DNA of 64,000 nucleotides from Leishmania infantum JPCM5. Lineage: Eukaryota; Euglenozoa; Kinetoplastea; Trypanosomatida; Trypanosomatidae. The stretch's first letter is position 1, and every line of letters starts with the position of its first letter. The stretch lies in contig NC_009396.2 in assembly GCF_000002875.2 (NCBI RefSeq), forward strand, positions 255,501-319,500, given 5' to 3'. The notes below the pieces were generated by a model. It searched no databases. It was not told where the DNA came from and saw nothing but the letters and a program-made list of their open reading frames with translations. A program made the translations under genes and the position numbers. Below are positions 45,109 to 55,244 of the stretch, piece by piece.

Positions 45109-46142
45109 AAAAGTCTCTTGATGCTACTATTTAGAGCTGCGAAGTGCATGTTCTCTTTCCTTCCTTTGTTGGCGATTCAACGGACAGGTAGCGAGGATCG
45201 GGAAAGAACTGCGTTTGCTCTCTCTGCTGTGATCGCCTCTCGGGGGACGGGAGAAGAAAGCAGCATATCAAAAAACTATACACTGCTTGAAAAACTGAAA
45301 GTGGGCGATGGGCTCACACAATGTAACTCTATTGTGAAAAAGAGGCATTCGAGCACAGGATTCGAAAACCCTTGAGTTCCTCAAAGGCTGAATCAGCAAC
45401 CACGACAAAACACACAGCCCAGCTTCTCTTCACCAAGTATAGTTCAGTTTCCTACACAACTCGTTCCAGGGCGGACACTATAAGTCTCAAGCACGGCTTT
45501 CGAGAAGAACGACAGTAGCCATGACTTCAGATCGTGTGAGAGGGGACGCTTCTTTTCATTCGCTATTCGAGTGGTCTGAAGAGGAAAAAACAAACCACTA
45601 CCTTCTGGATCGTGTCTGCAGCGCAGCTTTCCTTTCAGTTTGCTGAAGCGTTTTTACTATTGTGGCAATGAAGCTCGGAGAATATGAAAGCAGTGTGCAA
45701 AGGAAAAGGAAAATGTGAAAAACCGGTACAACACCGCTGGATCTGTTCCGCACTGCGTCTTGACTTTGCCAGACTGCCACCTCGGTGCCGAGAAGCACCT
45801 CGGTATGATTGCGTTAGCTACTTCCTCATCCTGCACGGTCAACTGTGCCCTGCAGGGCTGCTTCCGGTAGTCTCGCTCTTTTTTCTCCACTGCCTTTCCT
45901 TTTGTGATGGCATAATAAACAACGCGGTGCTTGGGGAAACAATCACCGCTTTTCTTTGTTTTTCTTTCATGGTGTCGCCATCGTATCGAGATGAGTGTGG
46001 AGCTAGTGCTTCTTCTGGAGCTGCAATAAATTCCTAGAGGAAAGGCAGGTACAAGCAAGCTGGAGCACTACATTGTGTGCCGACCTACGGCTTCCGCGAC
46101 GGCGAAGAGGCCGACTGCTGTGCGGCAGCGCCGCCACAAACG
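45109..46142 (+). other. Intergenic region after GPI
   Basis: 3'UTR of GPI and upstream signals of the next gene. A pyrimidine tract (about 45949-45970) with AG at 45989-45990 is a candidate acceptor. It would place a 12-codon upstream ORF starting at 45991 in the 5'UTR of the OsmC-like gene. No further gene is supported. Confidence 0.45.
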
Positions 46143-46646
46143 ATGCACCGTACGGCAACTCGCTGTTTCTTTAGCAGCTTCACCAGGGGCTTCTCCAAGG
46201 GGTTTTGGAAAGAATTTGGCGGTGCCCCTGGTGGGTTGGGCGGCAGCAGTGGAAGCGGTGGGGCCAGTCTTTTTGCCCGCAAGGGCGGAAGCTCTGGTAG
46301 TAACGGCGGCAACATCTTTGGTGGGTTCGGTGGCGGCAGCGGTTTCCCGCCTGGCGGGCCTCTCGGCGGATTCTTGGACAAGGCGCTCGAATGGTGCAGC
46401 GAGTCGCACGCCCGCGACATTGCACGCGAGATGGGCGTGGATCTGCGCGACATTCGCTTTGATAAAACTCCCGAGGGCGGAATTAACGTCATGGTGGATG
46501 CTCCTAAGGCGACACCACTGCAGATTGAGCAACTCGGCAAACGTGTGCAGGAGGAGTGTCCGGTGGCGCGCTTCCGCAAAACTCAAGTCAACTCACCGAA
46601 GCATGAAATGAAATGGGTGCAGTTGCCCCCCCGGTACGATCGATGA
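46143..46646 (+). CDS. OsmC-like domain protein, probably mitochondrial, 167 aa
   Basis: The C-terminal half resembles the second half of the OsmC/Ohr fold: a helix (WCSESHARDIAREMGVDL), a strand with DIRFDKTPEGGINVMV, a conserved Ala-Thr-Gln-Ile-Glu-Gln helix, then the ECPVAR motif with the characteristic Cys-Pro-Val, and a final strand ending in KWVQL. OsmC/Ohr proteins are thiol peroxidases that reduce organic hydroperoxides using two Cys; here Cys occurs in the central helix and in CPVA. The N-terminal half of the fold is replaced by a short Gly/Ser-rich linker. The first 20 residues (MHRTATRCFFSSFTRGFSKG) look like a mitochondrial presequence. I chose the ATG at 46143 for that reason; the frame is open back to 46077. 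Peroxidase activity is only an inference. Confidence 0.6.
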   Translation: MHRTATRCFFSSFTRGFSKGFWKEFGGAPGGLGGSSGSGGASLFARKGGSSGSNGGNIFGGFGGGSGFPPGGPLGGFLDKALEWCSESHARDIAREMGVDLRDIRFDKTPEGGINVMVDAPKATPLQIEQLGKRVQEECPVARFRKTQVNSPKHEMKWVQLPPRYDR

Positions 46647-49462
46647 CAAAGAGGCGGCGCTGATGAGCGAAAAAAACGCCTCTCGCGGCTGCCCGGCAGC
46701 ATCCTTCGTTCCGTCCATCACATTTGCTATTTTTCCTACGTGACACCAACAGCCCGAGCACAGAGGCGAACGTGTTTTCATGAGCAAAACTCGAACTTCT
46801 CTGGCGTTCTCTCTTTCGTGTGTTCTTTTTTTTTTGCTACAGCTGGATTGTTTCATGAATATTTGCACGTCTGCGCACCCATAGCAAGTTTAGTCGATCT
46901 AGCGAAAAGGCCAGGGCGATGGCTGCCTTTTCGCTATCGCCCCTCGCGGGTGTTTTGGTCTCTGCGATGCCAGGGCGCTACCTGCGTCTCCCTCACGCTC
47001 TGTGAGGGGTGGGGTGGGGTGGGGAGCTCTGCACTCGTTATATGTGCCCTCATGGCAGTGGCGTAACTGAAGGTGTGCACGTGCGTGTGTGTGCGACGCG
47101 CGAACAGCTGCTTGCAAATCATGAGTATTTCCTCAATCCTGCTCCTCTCATTCCTTACCTGCGTTAACAGTCCTTTTTCTACTGTCGACAACGCCGTATC
47201 CATGATTCGGCAACCTGTACTGCTACAACATTCGCATGCAGACACCTTCCCCTATCGCCCTATGTCCTTGCTTTTGCACACACTCGCACCCGCCATCAAA
47301 GGCTCTCCACTCCCATCTTTTACTTGAAAGTTGTCCTTTATCTTTCTCTCACACCACCTAATATCACGGACACCGCTTCCTGCAGCATTGCTGCCCCACG
47401 CCGCGCTTCCATACAAGGCGCCTTACAGCGTCCAGCACGAGCATGGAAAGGTCTAGCACTGATGCACGTGTGGGCTCGGTCAGAAACAGCTCTCCTGTGA
47501 CCGCTCTCACGGCGTGTACAACGAGGAACACGCTGCGACGACGCTGCCAATGGCGTTCACAGCAAAGGAGACGGGCACAGCGTAGCGCTGCGGCTGCAGG
47601 GTTACCAAGAACCTGCCGTTGTGCGACGGGTCCCATCACTCTGTCTGAACAAGGGAAGCTCTCCGAAGACAGGAGTCAGTGGGCCTACGACACTGGGGAT
47701 TCGAAGGGGCGACTGAGACGCGGCCGACACACATGGACTACTGACGGGCTTACGGAGCCACGCTGGAAGGCAGTGATGTGTAAAAGGTTTAGTAGCGTGT
47801 GCTGTCTCACACTCTTTTTCCAGTATGTTCTTCCTAATTCTAGACGGACGGAGATAGCCGTCACTTCCCCAAGGTCTTTTCTTCCACTTGTTCCACGAGG
47901 GCCTCCTCCCGCACCTCCCTTCCCTTCGTCTCTTTCCCTCCGTCGTTGCCCCGACTTCACACTTCCCGGCACCTCCTCCTTAGACATTTCTTTTTTCATT
48001 TTTTCGTCTCTCTTGTTTCCCATCACTTACTCGTGCTCATGTTACTCCCACTCCTTCCTCTGCTATTCACTACTTCTTTCGCTTTCTCCGTGCCGGTACT
48101 GATCCCTGAAGTCCTGCTTTTGTAGCTTTCCCTTTTTTTCATATAAAGGACTGAGGCAAACACCCACGCACCCAAGAAGGGCTGGAGAGCCAAAAACAAC
48201 AACAAAAAGGCAACAACTTAGCGCCTTAGCCGTCCTGTGATTCTCTCCTCCCTTCCGCTTAATCTCTCTCCAACATCCCTCTTTCTGTGCATGAGTGTGC
48301 ATGCGTTTTCGGTAACACAGGTCACTATAGAACGTAACTGTTGCTTGTGCTCCAAGCGTTGTAAGCTGTTTTGCTCACCTGCGCTGTGCTGTGCTGCGCG
48401 CAGTGTGTGTGTGTATATGTGTGTATGCGGGGTAGTCATGGCGACCACGCACGTCGAAAAAGAACCCTATTTGCACCCCAAACACCAGTGTGTGCACACA
48501 CTATCTCTTTATCCTAGTACGTAAAAGTTGAAAAGTTAGGAATGCAGCGGGCTGGCCCAAAAGAAGACACCCTGGGCGATTACTCTTTCTCAGGTAGAGC
48601 CAGAGCACTTCTTCGGCAAAGGCCGAGTGACTCGTTTTCTGTTATCGTCCCTCACGGCGGCTCCGTTCATCTCCCTCTGCTTTCTGTCTTGCTTATGTTC
48701 TCTTAGCCGTTGGGGGACGCTTTTTCGTTTCCCTTGCCTTCCCTGTGCGTGTGTGTGTGTCTCTATCCCGTTTCTCGTTTTCCGAGTGCCGTCTCTCGAC
48801 CGCTCGCTATGTCTTTTCACTGGCTCTGTATTGCAGAACGGATTTCGACCGTGCCGAACGGAAAAAGAACAGCTTTTCCTCTACCACCACGTTTCAAACG
48901 AGCGCCTTTCGGACTTTGGGTGACAGTGCAACCTCCGACGAAAGCAATGAGATGCTGCTCTGATGATTCAGCGCGTAGAGGAGACGAAGCTTGCTGACCT
49001 CGGAAGAGCATCCGCTGGATGACAGAGGCATGCTGATGAGGTGCTTCATCTCCCGGCAGCAGTCGCGACTATCTTTGATGGGATGAGATAAAACTGAAAG
49101 CGTCCGGTGTTACTCGCCATCACATCATGGCATGTTTACTCGCTTCTCTTCTTTCTACCCCCAGCCCTTCCCTTCTGTGTGCTGCCCCTTCATCGGAGCG
49201 TATTTTTCCTCCTCTCACTACGAGTCGGTACAGCGCATCTGCCGACGGTCGGCACCGGCGTGGCGCCTTCCTTGTCGACGTGGCGCTGTAGCCTCCATAG
49301 ACCATTTCCACTCGCTCCCCTGTACAGCACAAAGGACCGGCGTCAACGCACGTCTGTCTTTATATAGATCCTCGAACACACTATTCATTTCCTGTTGCAC
49401 ATAGACAACCTGATCGCATGCGTCTTCTTGCCCTTATCCTGTGAGCTCCCTCCCTTGCACTG
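46647..49462 (+). other. Gene-free interval (2.8 kb) with extra splice signals
   Basis: It is long for this dense arm. A strong pyrimidine tract with CTACAG (46821-46846), a very long T/C-rich tract (about 47860-48140) and another near 48620-48790 look like trans-splicing signals for transcripts I cannot identify. A small plus-strand frame at 47121-47327 (68 codons, hydrophobic start MSISSILLLSF) is the only candidate product and is weak. A minus-strand frame at 47364-47639 is probably chance. Confidence 0.45.
47006..47024 (+). repeat. G-quadruplex motif (G4T)3G4
   Basis: Four G4 tracts separated by single T, a perfect intramolecular quadruplex motif on the transcribed-sense strand between the OsmC-like gene and the 832-aa gene. 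Confidence 0.85.
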
Positions 49463-51961
49463 ATGCCCGCCACTCTTTCTGCTGATGCGGCGCTACCGTC
49501 AACCGAAGCTCCTTCAGTCGCTGAAGCGCACGGGTATCGCTCGCTGCACGGCGACTTCAACTACTACCCCACAAGCGCACACAAGCGCCGAGCGCCGTGT
49601 GAGGCGAGCAGCGGGGCAGCTGCAGGGACAACCAACCGCGTGGAAGAAGTGGCTCTGTCTCCTTCAACGCATTGTCGGGCCGGAAGAGCAGACACCTCCC
49701 CGAGCCCTTCCGGTCTGAGCCGTAGCCCGTCGCAAGGGACGCTGGATATCGGCTCGCTCGCGCGGCTCTCTTCGTCACAGCCGCTGGCATCCATGCCACA
49801 TGAGGGCAATGCTGCTCTCAAATCCGCTTCTGTATCGCGGCGCTTCGCAAAGGGCGGGACGCCGTTGCTTCATCGATACCGCACCTCCCGCGCGGACATT
49901 GCGCCGCTGGCACTACACCGAAGCGCATCGCTGCCGTTGCAAACCAGTACTTGTAACCCTGTCGCGACGGGCGTGACCACGAAGCGGCTAAACAACATCC
50001 GACGCAGCCTTCTGCACACGCGCTCAGCGGCACCTTCAAAACCTCATGCCGGGCTAGTTTCACCCAAAGATGATGCGGTTGCGCGGGAGGCGGTGCTGCA
50101 TGATTCGCGAGTTACCCCGCTGCGGACCCAGCAGCTCCCGCCATCTACCACGAGTTTCTCTCGCAAGGGAGCCGACAACGCTGATACAGAGGTGCCACTG
50201 ACGTCTGTTCGTTTAGTGGATGCCGCACCTGCGTCATCATCGAGCTTAAAGAAAAGCGCCGCAGCTCCAGTACCGCCTGTCGCGGCATCAAGGCGCGCGA
50301 CAGGCACGCCGGGTGTGAACGATGTGCTTGTGGAAGGCGAAATCTGTAGGAAAGGAGAAGGCCAAGATGTCGGCACTGTGCCGTTGTCTGAGCAAACGCA
50401 TCCCGCCTCGCTGCTGTCGAGGAGCGTGGCGGCTGCACTTTACTGCCACGATAAGGACTGCATGCACAGCGAGCAATCCATCTGTGAGTTTATCCACATG
50501 CAGAGAGAGCTGCGCCGCTGCTACGCCACGATGGAAAACTACGAAGTCGTAATCGCGCAGCTCCGTGATGACTGCGCTTTATCCAGGGCGCAGCTTTGCC
50601 GATCTCAGCAGGAGCACGCGCAGCACGGGAAGGAAATGGAGGCGCAAGTGCGGGCGGAGCTCACGGAGCAGACAAATGCACTACTTTCGGCGCTACGACA
50701 ATCGGGGGCGAGTGATGCATCGTGTCTGAAGACTTCGGCGGGGCCAGACCGTAACACAAAGGATGCTGCAGAAGAATGTCTTAGGGACACGTGGCAGGCT
50801 ACATTAGATGAGCTACGTCGCGCGTTGCGGGAGGAGCAGTCGGCTCATGCCGAGTGTCTCGCGCGGCTCACGGAGGCGCTGGCGGCGAAAGCACGATGGA
50901 AGTCGCGCGCCGTCGAATTGCTCAAGTGGAGAAAGCAGGTTTGTGGCAAAATATATATGTCCTCGACACCTTCATCTTCCTCGTTTGCAGCAGGCGCAAG
51001 GGCCATCGGCGCATGTGGGGCGCCGCCAGGCGTATCCACGATCGGTAACTGCGCAAGCGACTCCCAGGCCGGGCCCAATGCAGGGAACTCGGCCTCTGAT
51101 GCGTCATCGCCGTCCCAACGCCTTTATCGCCCTCCGTCGCTCTACAAACCACCTCCATGTGCCTCGTCGCCGTCTGAGGCCGGAAAGCTGCGCAGTTCTA
51201 TGACGTCGGAGGCCAGCACTGCTCTGCCCGCTTCGCCCTACGAGGGGGCCACCGGCGATTGCGCGTCGGACAAGGAGAACGAGAAGGACAGCAGCAGTAT
51301 GCCTGGTGTGGATATGAACTGCCAAAGCGACACAACGGTGGCGAGCTTCTTGTCCCCAAGCGCCACCCCAGCTGGGCGTGTTGCGCAGGCTCTGGGAAGC
51401 GGTGTCGTTGTAGTGTGGCCGCCGCTCGCGGAAGGGCAAGAGATGTCCACTGGGAAATCTGCCGAGTCGTCACGAACGCAGTCATCGACAACAGCCGCCG
51501 CTCTGGAATCGGGAGACCCAGCGCTCTTGGATGATGCTGGAAAGCAGGGGCTGCAGCCTTCGCCCACAATCAGCTCAGTTTCCCCTGGTGTGTTGCCGAG
51601 TAGTGTAGGCCGCTACACCACGAGCGCCGTTGGAAGTCGCACGCAGGACGGCTGTCGGCTACCATTGGTAGGTTGTGAGAAGGCCGTGGTGGCAGCTGAG
51701 CCGCTGCGAGTCATGCCGGATCCGTTCGCCTTTCCAAGGCCGCCGCCATCTGGTGGTGAGGCGTGTACTATTTATAGTGTTTTGCCAACGTCAGATGGGC
51801 TGCCCACTTCATGCGACGTTTCTGCCGCCATGGCGTCTGGCGCTGCGGAGAGGCAGTGCAAAGAGCTTCTTCGCGCTTTGCTTGACAAGGAGCAACAGCT
51901 GGCGTTGATCGCGGAGGAGCGAACCAAGTACAAACGTCTCTACGAAGCAACACGAAGCTGA
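49463..51961 (+). CDS. Coiled-coil protein with CCCH-like motif, 832 aa
   Basis: An uninterrupted frame starting at the ATG at 49463, 18 nt after a candidate AG (49444-49445) in a T/C-rich stretch. The first 320 residues are Ser/Ala/Thr/Pro-rich and probably disordered. At 328-345 lies CHDKDCMHSEQSICEFIH, with Cys328-x4-Cys333-x7-Cys341-x3-His345, close to a CCCH zinc-finger spacing. Coiled coils follow at about 345-412 and 436-492, then another Ser/Pro-rich region, and a short C-terminal coiled coil at about 789-832. I do not recognise the family. If the motif binds zinc, an RNA-binding role is possible. A cytoskeletal role is equally compatible with the coiled coils. Its 3'UTR begins with a SIDER2 element. 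Confidence 0.8.
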   Translation: MPATLSADAALPSTEAPSVAEAHGYRSLHGDFNYYPTSAHKRRAPCEASSGAAAGTTNRVEEVALSPSTHCRAGRADTSPSPSGLSRSPSQGTLDIGSLARLSSSQPLASMPHEGNAALKSASVSRRFAKGGTPLLHRYRTSRADIAPLALHRSASLPLQTSTCNPVATGVTTKRLNNIRRSLLHTRSAAPSKPHAGLVSPKDDAVAREAVLHDSRVTPLRTQQLPPSTTSFSRKGADNADTEVPLTSVRLVDAAPASSSSLKKSAAAPVPPVAASRRATGTPGVNDVLVEGEICRKGEGQDVGTVPLSEQTHPASLLSRSVAAALYCHDKDCMHSEQSICEFIHMQRELRRCYATMENYEVVIAQLRDDCALSRAQLCRSQQEHAQHGKEMEAQVRAELTEQTNALLSALRQSGASDASCLKTSAGPDRNTKDAAEECLRDTWQATLDELRRALREEQSAHAECLARLTEALAAKARWKSRAVELLKWRKQVCGKIYMSSTPSSSSFAAGARAIGACGAPPGVSTIGNCASDSQAGPNAGNSASDASSPSQRLYRPPSLYKPPPCASSPSEAGKLRSSMTSEASTALPASPYEGATGDCASDKENEKDSSSMPGVDMNCQSDTTVASFLSPSATPAGRVAQALGSGVVVVWPPLAEGQEMSTGKSAESSRTQSSTTAAALESGDPALLDDAGKQGLQPSPTISSVSPGVLPSSVGRYTTSAVGSRTQDGCRLPLVGCEKAVVAAEPLRVMPDPFAFPRPPPSGGEACTIYSVLPTSDGLPTSCDVSAAMASGAAERQCKELLRALLDKEQQLALIAEERTKYKRLYEATRS

Positions 51962-52024
51962 GACTCCGCACAGAGGACGACCACCGTGCTTGCCGCCGCT
52001 AGATGGGCCCGTTGTAATCTTTTC

Positions 52025-52345
52025 TGCAGCATAAATGACGATCCCGACGACGAGGGACACACACCTCAATGCATGGTGTCAGGGTCCAGTACACCCACTC
52101 TGTCTGGGGGAAGCCGCGCAGCCCCCTCCCCCCCTCCGCTGTCCTTGCCAGTGCCGAGCCACTGCTGGTGGTGGCAGGGTTGAGCACCTAAGGCGTGGGG
52201 AGGTCAGAGCAATGTATCGCTGATGACGTCGGCGGCCAGGTTCCGGATGGCGCTGCGTCGGAGCGGCCTGCTACAGTGCACAACGCTTGTGCCATCCATG
52301 TGATAGGTAAAGCGTCAGCGTGGCTTTAACGCATCTCGTGCAGCC
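52025..52345 (-). mobile_element. SIDER2-type retroposon, inverted, in a 3'UTR
   Basis: On the minus strand it starts at the 79-bp hallmark (ATGCGTTAAAGCCACGCTGA, ending near 52340) and runs to about 52025. It is clearly homologous to the second half of the 21-kb element but diverged, with a mutated hallmark. It starts within about 65 bp of the stop codon of the 832-aa gene, so it almost certainly lies in that mRNA's 3'UTR in antisense orientation. Related elements are known to lower mRNA stability or translation in Leishmania. Confidence 0.75.
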
Positions 52346-53227
52346 CTCCGAATAGACACGTTGAAGTAATGAATGACATACAGGAAGCTGCGAACAAGGG
52401 GTGGTGGTGGCGCAGCTCATCTCCATCTTCCTGACGGCCTCTTTTTCCCCCAATCAAGTTCGAAGAGGGGCTTTCGTTCTGCTGTCATTACGAAGACGGC
52501 ACACGCATCGAAGTAAGAGGTGCACTCCAAAAGGCAAACGCAAAGAACGCGCCGATTTACGCATGTGCTGAGCACGACTGCGTTCGAAACAAAAACAAAA
52601 CAAACGAAAAGGCAACAGAAACGCAGAACCACGTACGCAGCGCACGGCGGTGACTTCACGCGCTCTTAGAAGGATGTCGATTGTCAATTTACTCGTTGGT
52701 GCCCCTTTCTGCTGTGGTGCTCTTTTCTGTTTGTCTCATCCTTGTCACCATGTGCGTATGCGTGCACGCTCGATAGGTGAGACAGGCATCCTTGCATGAA
52801 GGCATGTCGGCATCCTTTTTCAATTCTTTTTTTTCCTGTGCGAGAGGGGTGGGAGGTAAGCTCTGCCCGCTGTACGCCGGCGGTGCCCTCTCTCTCTCGG
52901 ACAAGGAAGCTGGCAGAAAACGAAAAAACCACTCACCCACGGAGCACCTGTCACTTCAATGGACGCTTGGCCGTCTCCTCTTCACTGGAACGAACTTCTT
53001 CACTGTTGTTTTTGCACCTTGTATTCCCTTCTACACACGAACTCCCCCTTACCCCATATTTATTCAATTCTGCCTGTACCACTGGCGGCAGTGTAGTCCT
53101 CGCTCCACTCTGTGCCATCAAGCTACATCGTCTCACATTCTGCTGTTGCCCTCTTAGTACAAGCTTCCCTGATTTTCTTTCTCCTCTCTCTTTATTCAGG
53201 TCGTTGCTCTCACCTTTGGCGGTCATC
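52346..53227 (+). other. Intergenic region before Sec61 beta
   Basis: It contains the rest of the 3'UTR of the 832-aa gene and the 5' signals of Sec61 beta. No other gene is seen; frames on both strands are simple-sequence or unbiased. Confidence 0.5.
53171..53199 (+). promoter_or_regulatory. Splice acceptor of Sec61 beta
   Basis: A T/C-rich tract at 53171-53195 followed by CAG, with AG at 53198-53199, gives a 28-nt 5'UTR. One of the clearest acceptors in the window, and it excludes the in-frame open sequence upstream from the protein. Confidence 0.65.
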
Positions 53228-53398
53228 ATGCGCGCCACTCAGCGTCGTGTTTCCCAGGTGGGCCCCCGCCAGCCGGTGAACGACCTAGACCCCACCGGTT
53301 TCACCATCCAGCCGATGCAGCTCCTCATCGGTTGCGCCGCCTTTATAGTGACCATCATTCTTCTGCACTTCTTCGTGAAGCTCGCAGGCAAGATGTAA
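53228..53398 (+). CDS. SEC61B: Sec61 beta translocon subunit, 56 aa
   Basis: The small tail-anchored beta subunit of the Sec61 protein-conducting channel in the ER membrane. The short basic N-terminus (MRATQRRVSQ) leads to a conserved membrane-proximal segment, DPTGFTIQPMQLL. One hydrophobic helix follows (about residues 31-51, GCAAFIVTIILLHFFV with the typical LHFF ending) and then the tail KLAGKM. The N-terminal cytosolic part is shorter than in animals or yeast, as is common in protists. The start at 53228 is fixed by the splice acceptor at 53199; the open frame upstream is untranslated. Confidence 0.88.
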   Translation: MRATQRRVSQVGPRQPVNDLDPTGFTIQPMQLLIGCAAFIVTIILLHFFVKLAGKM

Positions 53399-55230
53399 AA
53401 GGGCAGGACCGTCTTGGTATGACACAGGTTGAAGATGGTCTTGTCGTTGCTTCCTGCCCGTTGTGTGCATGCACATGTGCGTCAGGGATGTGGATGTGCT
53501 TCGTTTGTGGAATGATGGGTGCGCATACGGGCACGCTACAGTCTGATTGTGTATATTTCTGTGGGCCGAAAGGGAGGAGATACACCGCAGAAGCATTGCA
53601 GATCTGAAAAGTATGGATGCACGCACCCCGCTTAGGGAGCGTTTCAGCGCGGCGTGCTGAGGAGTTGTGTGTGCCGTGAACACTGAAATCGACGTTCGCT
53701 GGCGTTTTCATGGCGTGTGTTCCAATTTCCTAAGTCTGTCAGAAAAGAATGACCTGCCTAGATGAGTCGATCGGTTTGTCGGAGCAAGTGAATGTGGTAG
53801 TCCTACATCGATGGGCTTGAGCGTGAAGTTGTGCATGTGTAGGTGGCGGACTGTGTAACGTGCACCATGGACCGCAGGCGGATGGCGGCAGAACCACAAA
53901 GAAACGAAAACCACGTTGCGTCTCTGATTGGGCTCTGTTTTTCATGAGACGTGAGGCGACCGTCAAGCGTCGCCAGTGGTGTGCCTCGCTGACCTCAGTG
54001 GATGCATCACAGGATTTGTGCAGGCTGGCGAGTGGGAGAGGGAGAGGGAGTGGGGGGGGGTAGGGTGGGGGACTTGAGAAGCGTGTTGCGTCGCTGCTAG
54101 GGTGCAGTGTCACATCAACCATGAGGCGTGCTTCTCTCCGTTCGTTGCTCCCCATCTGCCGTGTGTGGCCTGTGCGCCGTGGTTTATCGACAGACCTGCC
54201 CCAGCTCTGTGTCTCTGTTGTGAACGCCAAGAAAACCGTAATGTGCTTGCGCGTCTGTGGCGGTTGCCGGTTCTTTTTGGTTGTTTTTCTAAGAAGAAAA
54301 GGAAGAGGGGGCTCGCTGGCTCTGTGCGCGCGTGCGTGTTTTGCCAATAAAAGGGCCAAAGGCGAAAGAAAGGGAAATCACCCGCCACGCGCAAGACAGA
54401 ACCCCCCAAAAGAAAAGGTGCGCATGAGCTTTTTGTGCTTTAGGGCGTCCAATCGATGCACCACCACCACCACGAGAAGGAGGGCCTCTCTCCACCGTGT
54501 GCGCATGGAGCGGAAGACGACAGCACACCGATCAGAAGTTGTGCGCGTGAAACTGGTGAGCAAACGTGGGGCATGGGTGCGGTTTCTCGCGCCTCAAATA
54601 AACAGCAGTGCGGGCCTCGACTGTTTGTCTGTTTCTTCTTCCTCTCTAGCTGCGGACGGCTTCGTGAAATGTGGTTTGGGTCTGCATCAAGCTGGGAGGC
54701 CGATAGTGCTTCTGCCGCGACCGCACAATGGCGCGCGCACCAGTCTCACTGGTGTGGTGGTTACATCCCGGCTCACTCTCTCCTACTGTACGCACACACA
54801 CACACACACACACACGCACACATACACTTCTCTGTCGCCGCACCATCTATTGGTTCAGCAGTACAAGAGCACCTTCTGCAAGGCGTTCGCGTAGGCTTGG
54901 CGCAGCTGCCTATTCACCTACGTATATACTCCCACATACACAAACGCATACACGCGAGCAACACGTGAAAAGGTACGCTTCTGGCATAGAGCACACATCT
55001 TTCTGCCTTCAGTGTGCGCTTCCTCGCTCTGCTTCAAAAAAACTGCACCCATCTGAGTCTACGAAGGTCACTTTTCGACAGACGTGGTCCGAAGGGCTCC
55101 CTACCCCTCCCCCACTAAAGGTGTGTATGTGTGTGTGGTATGCCGATACCTTTGCCATCTCGGACTTTCTCCCTCTCCTCTTCGTTCCTTTTTGTGTTTT
55201 TTTTTTCTCCCTCTCTGGACGGCCGCGGGT
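53399..55230 (+). other. Gene-free interval after Sec61 beta (1.8 kb)
   Basis: 3'UTR of Sec61 beta and spacer. An open frame at 54121-54894 ends in a Thr/His string encoded by the CA repeat and has unbiased codons, so I do not call it. G-rich stretches occur near 54030-54070. Confidence 0.5.
54792..54818. repeat. (CA)n microsatellite
   Basis: A CA run of about 12 units, in spacer before the TFIIIC-like gene. A shorter CA run lies at 60503-60521. Confidence 0.9.
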
Positions 55231-55232
55231 AG
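55150..55232 (+). promoter_or_regulatory. Polypyrimidine tract and splice acceptor
   Basis: A long T/C-rich tract (about 55160-55216) including a run of eleven T, then AG at 55231-55232, 12 nt before the ATG at 55245. Confidence 0.55.
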
Positions 55233-55244
55233 GGGTGCAAATCG

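Noticed and set aside
45118..45375. 85-codon frame directly after GPI
   Set aside because: It sits within the GPI 3'UTR with no splice acceptor between and no codon bias.
47364..47639. Minus-strand 91-codon frame with a helical-looking stretch
   Set aside because: It runs against the transcription direction, has no splice signal and the opposite strand is also open.
54121..54894. 257-codon frame with a mitochondrial-like start
   Set aside because: It ends in a Thr/His string from a CA repeat, shows no codon bias and reads through obvious UTR sequence.
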